A stretch of DNA of 64,000 nt from Candidatus Poribacteria bacterium (GTDB lineage: Bacteria > Poribacteria > WGA-4E > WGA-3G): contig JAPPES010000007.1 in assembly GCA_028824125.1 (NCBI GenBank), forward strand, positions 1 to 64,000, in the 5' to 3' direction. A program made the translations under genes and the position numbers. Every line of letters starts with the position of its first letter. Position 1 is the first letter of the stretch. Below are positions 63,021-64,000 of the stretch, one piece after another. The notes beneath the pieces were generated by a model. The model ran no database searches. It was not told the origin of the DNA and saw only the letters and a program-made list of their open reading frames with translations.

Positions 63021-63551
63021 ATGAACAACCGCAAACGTGACTTTGGCACCGTCGCCGTGATTTTTTTTGTGATTGTTGCTGTTCTGTTTATGTATTCTCG
63101 GTATATGGGTAATCGGTTTTATACTCAATTTGGGTTGAAACCGCCACCGCGCGGCTACGATTATCACTGGGATGAGCCGGGTGTGCCGTATTTAGATAAA
63201 AACGGTGCCCCTGTTCTACGTAAATTAGACGAACCAGCTATTGTAATCAAGATGGGGATTGGGTTTGCCCCGACCCTTGAAGAGTTTAAACGGTACAAAC
63301 GACTGGTAGATGAGGCTATGTGGGCATCAGGGACCGGTGATGTTGCCGAAGCGGCTCGGCTGGATGCGGAAATAGAGGCACTGAAAGCATCTGCACAACG
63401 GATGCGTCCGCTCACTGTAAGCTCAAGCTCGACTACTGCTGAACAAGCATCAAAGTCTGACCGTCTTAGGAAAGAAAAATATAATGCTGCGCTCCGTGAA
63501 TACGGATTAGAGCATTTAATAAACCAAGTAGGTTACGGGTATATAGATTAG
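63021..63551 (+). CDS. Anchored protein with YDYHW module (A)
   Basis: 176 aa from the ATG at 63021 (GAGGAAG upstream). Membrane helix at about 11-25 (TVAVIFFVIVAVLFMY), then QFGLKPPPRGYDYHWDEPGV and a helical, Ala/Glu-rich C-terminal half (DVAEAARLDAEIEALKASAQ). No known family recognised. A truncated copy lies at 61217. Its stop is 11 nt before the next gene, which shares the YDYHW module. Confidence 0.7.
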   Translation: MNNRKRDFGTVAVIFFVIVAVLFMYSRYMGNRFYTQFGLKPPPRGYDYHWDEPGVPYLDKNGAPVLRKLDEPAIVIKMGIGFAPTLEEFKRYKRLVDEAMWASGTGDVAEAARLDAEIEALKASAQRMRPLTVSSSSTTAEQASKSDRLRKEKYNAALREYGLEHLINQVGYGYID

Positions 63552-63562
63552 GAGGCTGATTT

Positions 63563-64000
63563 ATGAACCGAAAACGTTTCTTAGGCATAGCTGCCCTGAC
63601 TATTTTCGTGATAGCTGCTGCTGGGTTTATCTATTGGCAGCTGTCATCAGTGCAGCAGTTCAAAAAAGAGGCTGCAGAAACCGAAAAACTGTTGGAAGAG
63701 ATGCGTAAACCTGTTGAATCGCAGGCACAGCCCGCTGACGCTACGGGGGAAACAGGCGAAGCGACACGTATCTCTGATAATCGCAAAGCCGAACAGGTGG
63801 CTGCTGAGAGTCAACAGGCAGATGGCAGCCTACCGACTGGACAGCAAGCTGGCAAGTTCCCGGATTGGCATTCGCTGACCCCTGAACAAAGGCAGCAGAT
63901 CGCTGACCAGTTTTATATTCAATTCGGGTTAGAAGTGCCGCCGCGTGGCTACGATTATCACTGGAAAGAGCCGGGCGTGCCTTATGTAGACGCAAACGGC
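63563..64000 (+). CDS. Anchored protein with YDYHW module (B), cut by window end
   Basis: At least 146 aa, incomplete at the right edge. AGGAGG precedes the ATG. Membrane helix at about 7-25 (IAALTIFVIAAAGFIYWQL), a charged coil (QQFKKEAAETEKLLEEM), a Gln/Ala-rich linker, LTPEQRQQIADQFYIQFGLE, then PPRGYDYHWKEPGVPYVDANG. The latter is the same module as in gene A. The two appear to be divergent paralogs in one unit. Confidence 0.7.
   Translation, partial: MNRKRFLGIAALTIFVIAAAGFIYWQLSSVQQFKKEAAETEKLLEEMRKPVESQAQPADATGETGEATRISDNRKAEQVAAESQQADGSLPTGQQAGKFPDWHSLTPEQRQQIADQFYIQFGLEVPPRGYDYHWKEPGVPYVDANG

Overview
The window most resembles a Candidatus Poribacteria or closely related sponge- or marine-associated genome. 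This is inference from gene content: a secreted LVIVD-repeat protein ending in a FlgD-like sorting tail with the NFPNPFNPETW signature, PhyH dioxygenases, a DUF6785-type membrane protein, a GH88-like hydrolase, and intergenic DNA full of short palindromic repeats. The genome is AT-rich, mixed-strand, with short operons. I saw no rRNA, tRNA, CRISPR array or complete insertion sequence.

Left part (1-22.5 kb), mostly core metabolism on the minus strand: an MDR dehydrogenase; a lipoprotein with a phosphodiester-glycosidase-like protein; enolase with an FtsB-like protein; CcmAB; a 2-oxoacid:ferredoxin oxidoreductase (KorAB) closed by a clear terminator; and a System I cytochrome c maturation operon, ccmE-ccmF-ccmH-ccmI-like plus a 431-aa anchored protein. 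Its CcmE carries CxxxY instead of HxxxY. Directly downstream lies a four-gene cluster (HEAT protein, DNA methyltransferase, LAGLIDADG-fold protein with lost catalytic acids, PD-(D/E)XK-like protein) that looks like an unusual restriction-modification system. Plus-strand genes follow: a DapA-like protein, a tandem pair of small membrane proteins, an SDR, a SRAP protein and a TPP-dependent E1 alpha; a PhyH gene lies on the minus strand.

Middle part (23.6-31.7 kb) is an accessory island of toxin-antitoxin type genes: two paralogous single-chain nucleotidyltransferase-HEPN (MntA-HepT-like) proteins, a HigBA-like module bracketed by a 64-bp duplication that includes the C-terminal codons of the neighbouring membrane-protein gene, a MazF toxin with a MazE-like partner that has lost its DNA-binding half, a decayed ribbon-helix-helix-type antitoxin, a frameshifted retropepsin-like gene, and a RipA-like membrane protein. 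A 1217-aa secreted protein and a 1-kb mosaic of miniature inverted-repeat elements follow.

Right part (36.6-64 kb): a GrpE-tailed protein of unknown role, a D-cysteine desulfhydrase-like enzyme, nitroreductase, RfaE1-like kinase, cysteine hydrolase, a degenerate receiver protein, a CYTH protein, a deoxyhypusine-synthase-like protein and an O-antigen ligase; then a defence locus (TIR-like NADase candidate, type III Mod, a dyad-repeat array, a small coiled-coil membrane protein, type III Res); then a CNB-SpoIIE phosphatase, an orphan ModC, CoaE, RfaE2 and a GH88-like hydrolase. The end of the window holds a partly decayed tandem duplication of small anchored proteins sharing a YDYHW module.
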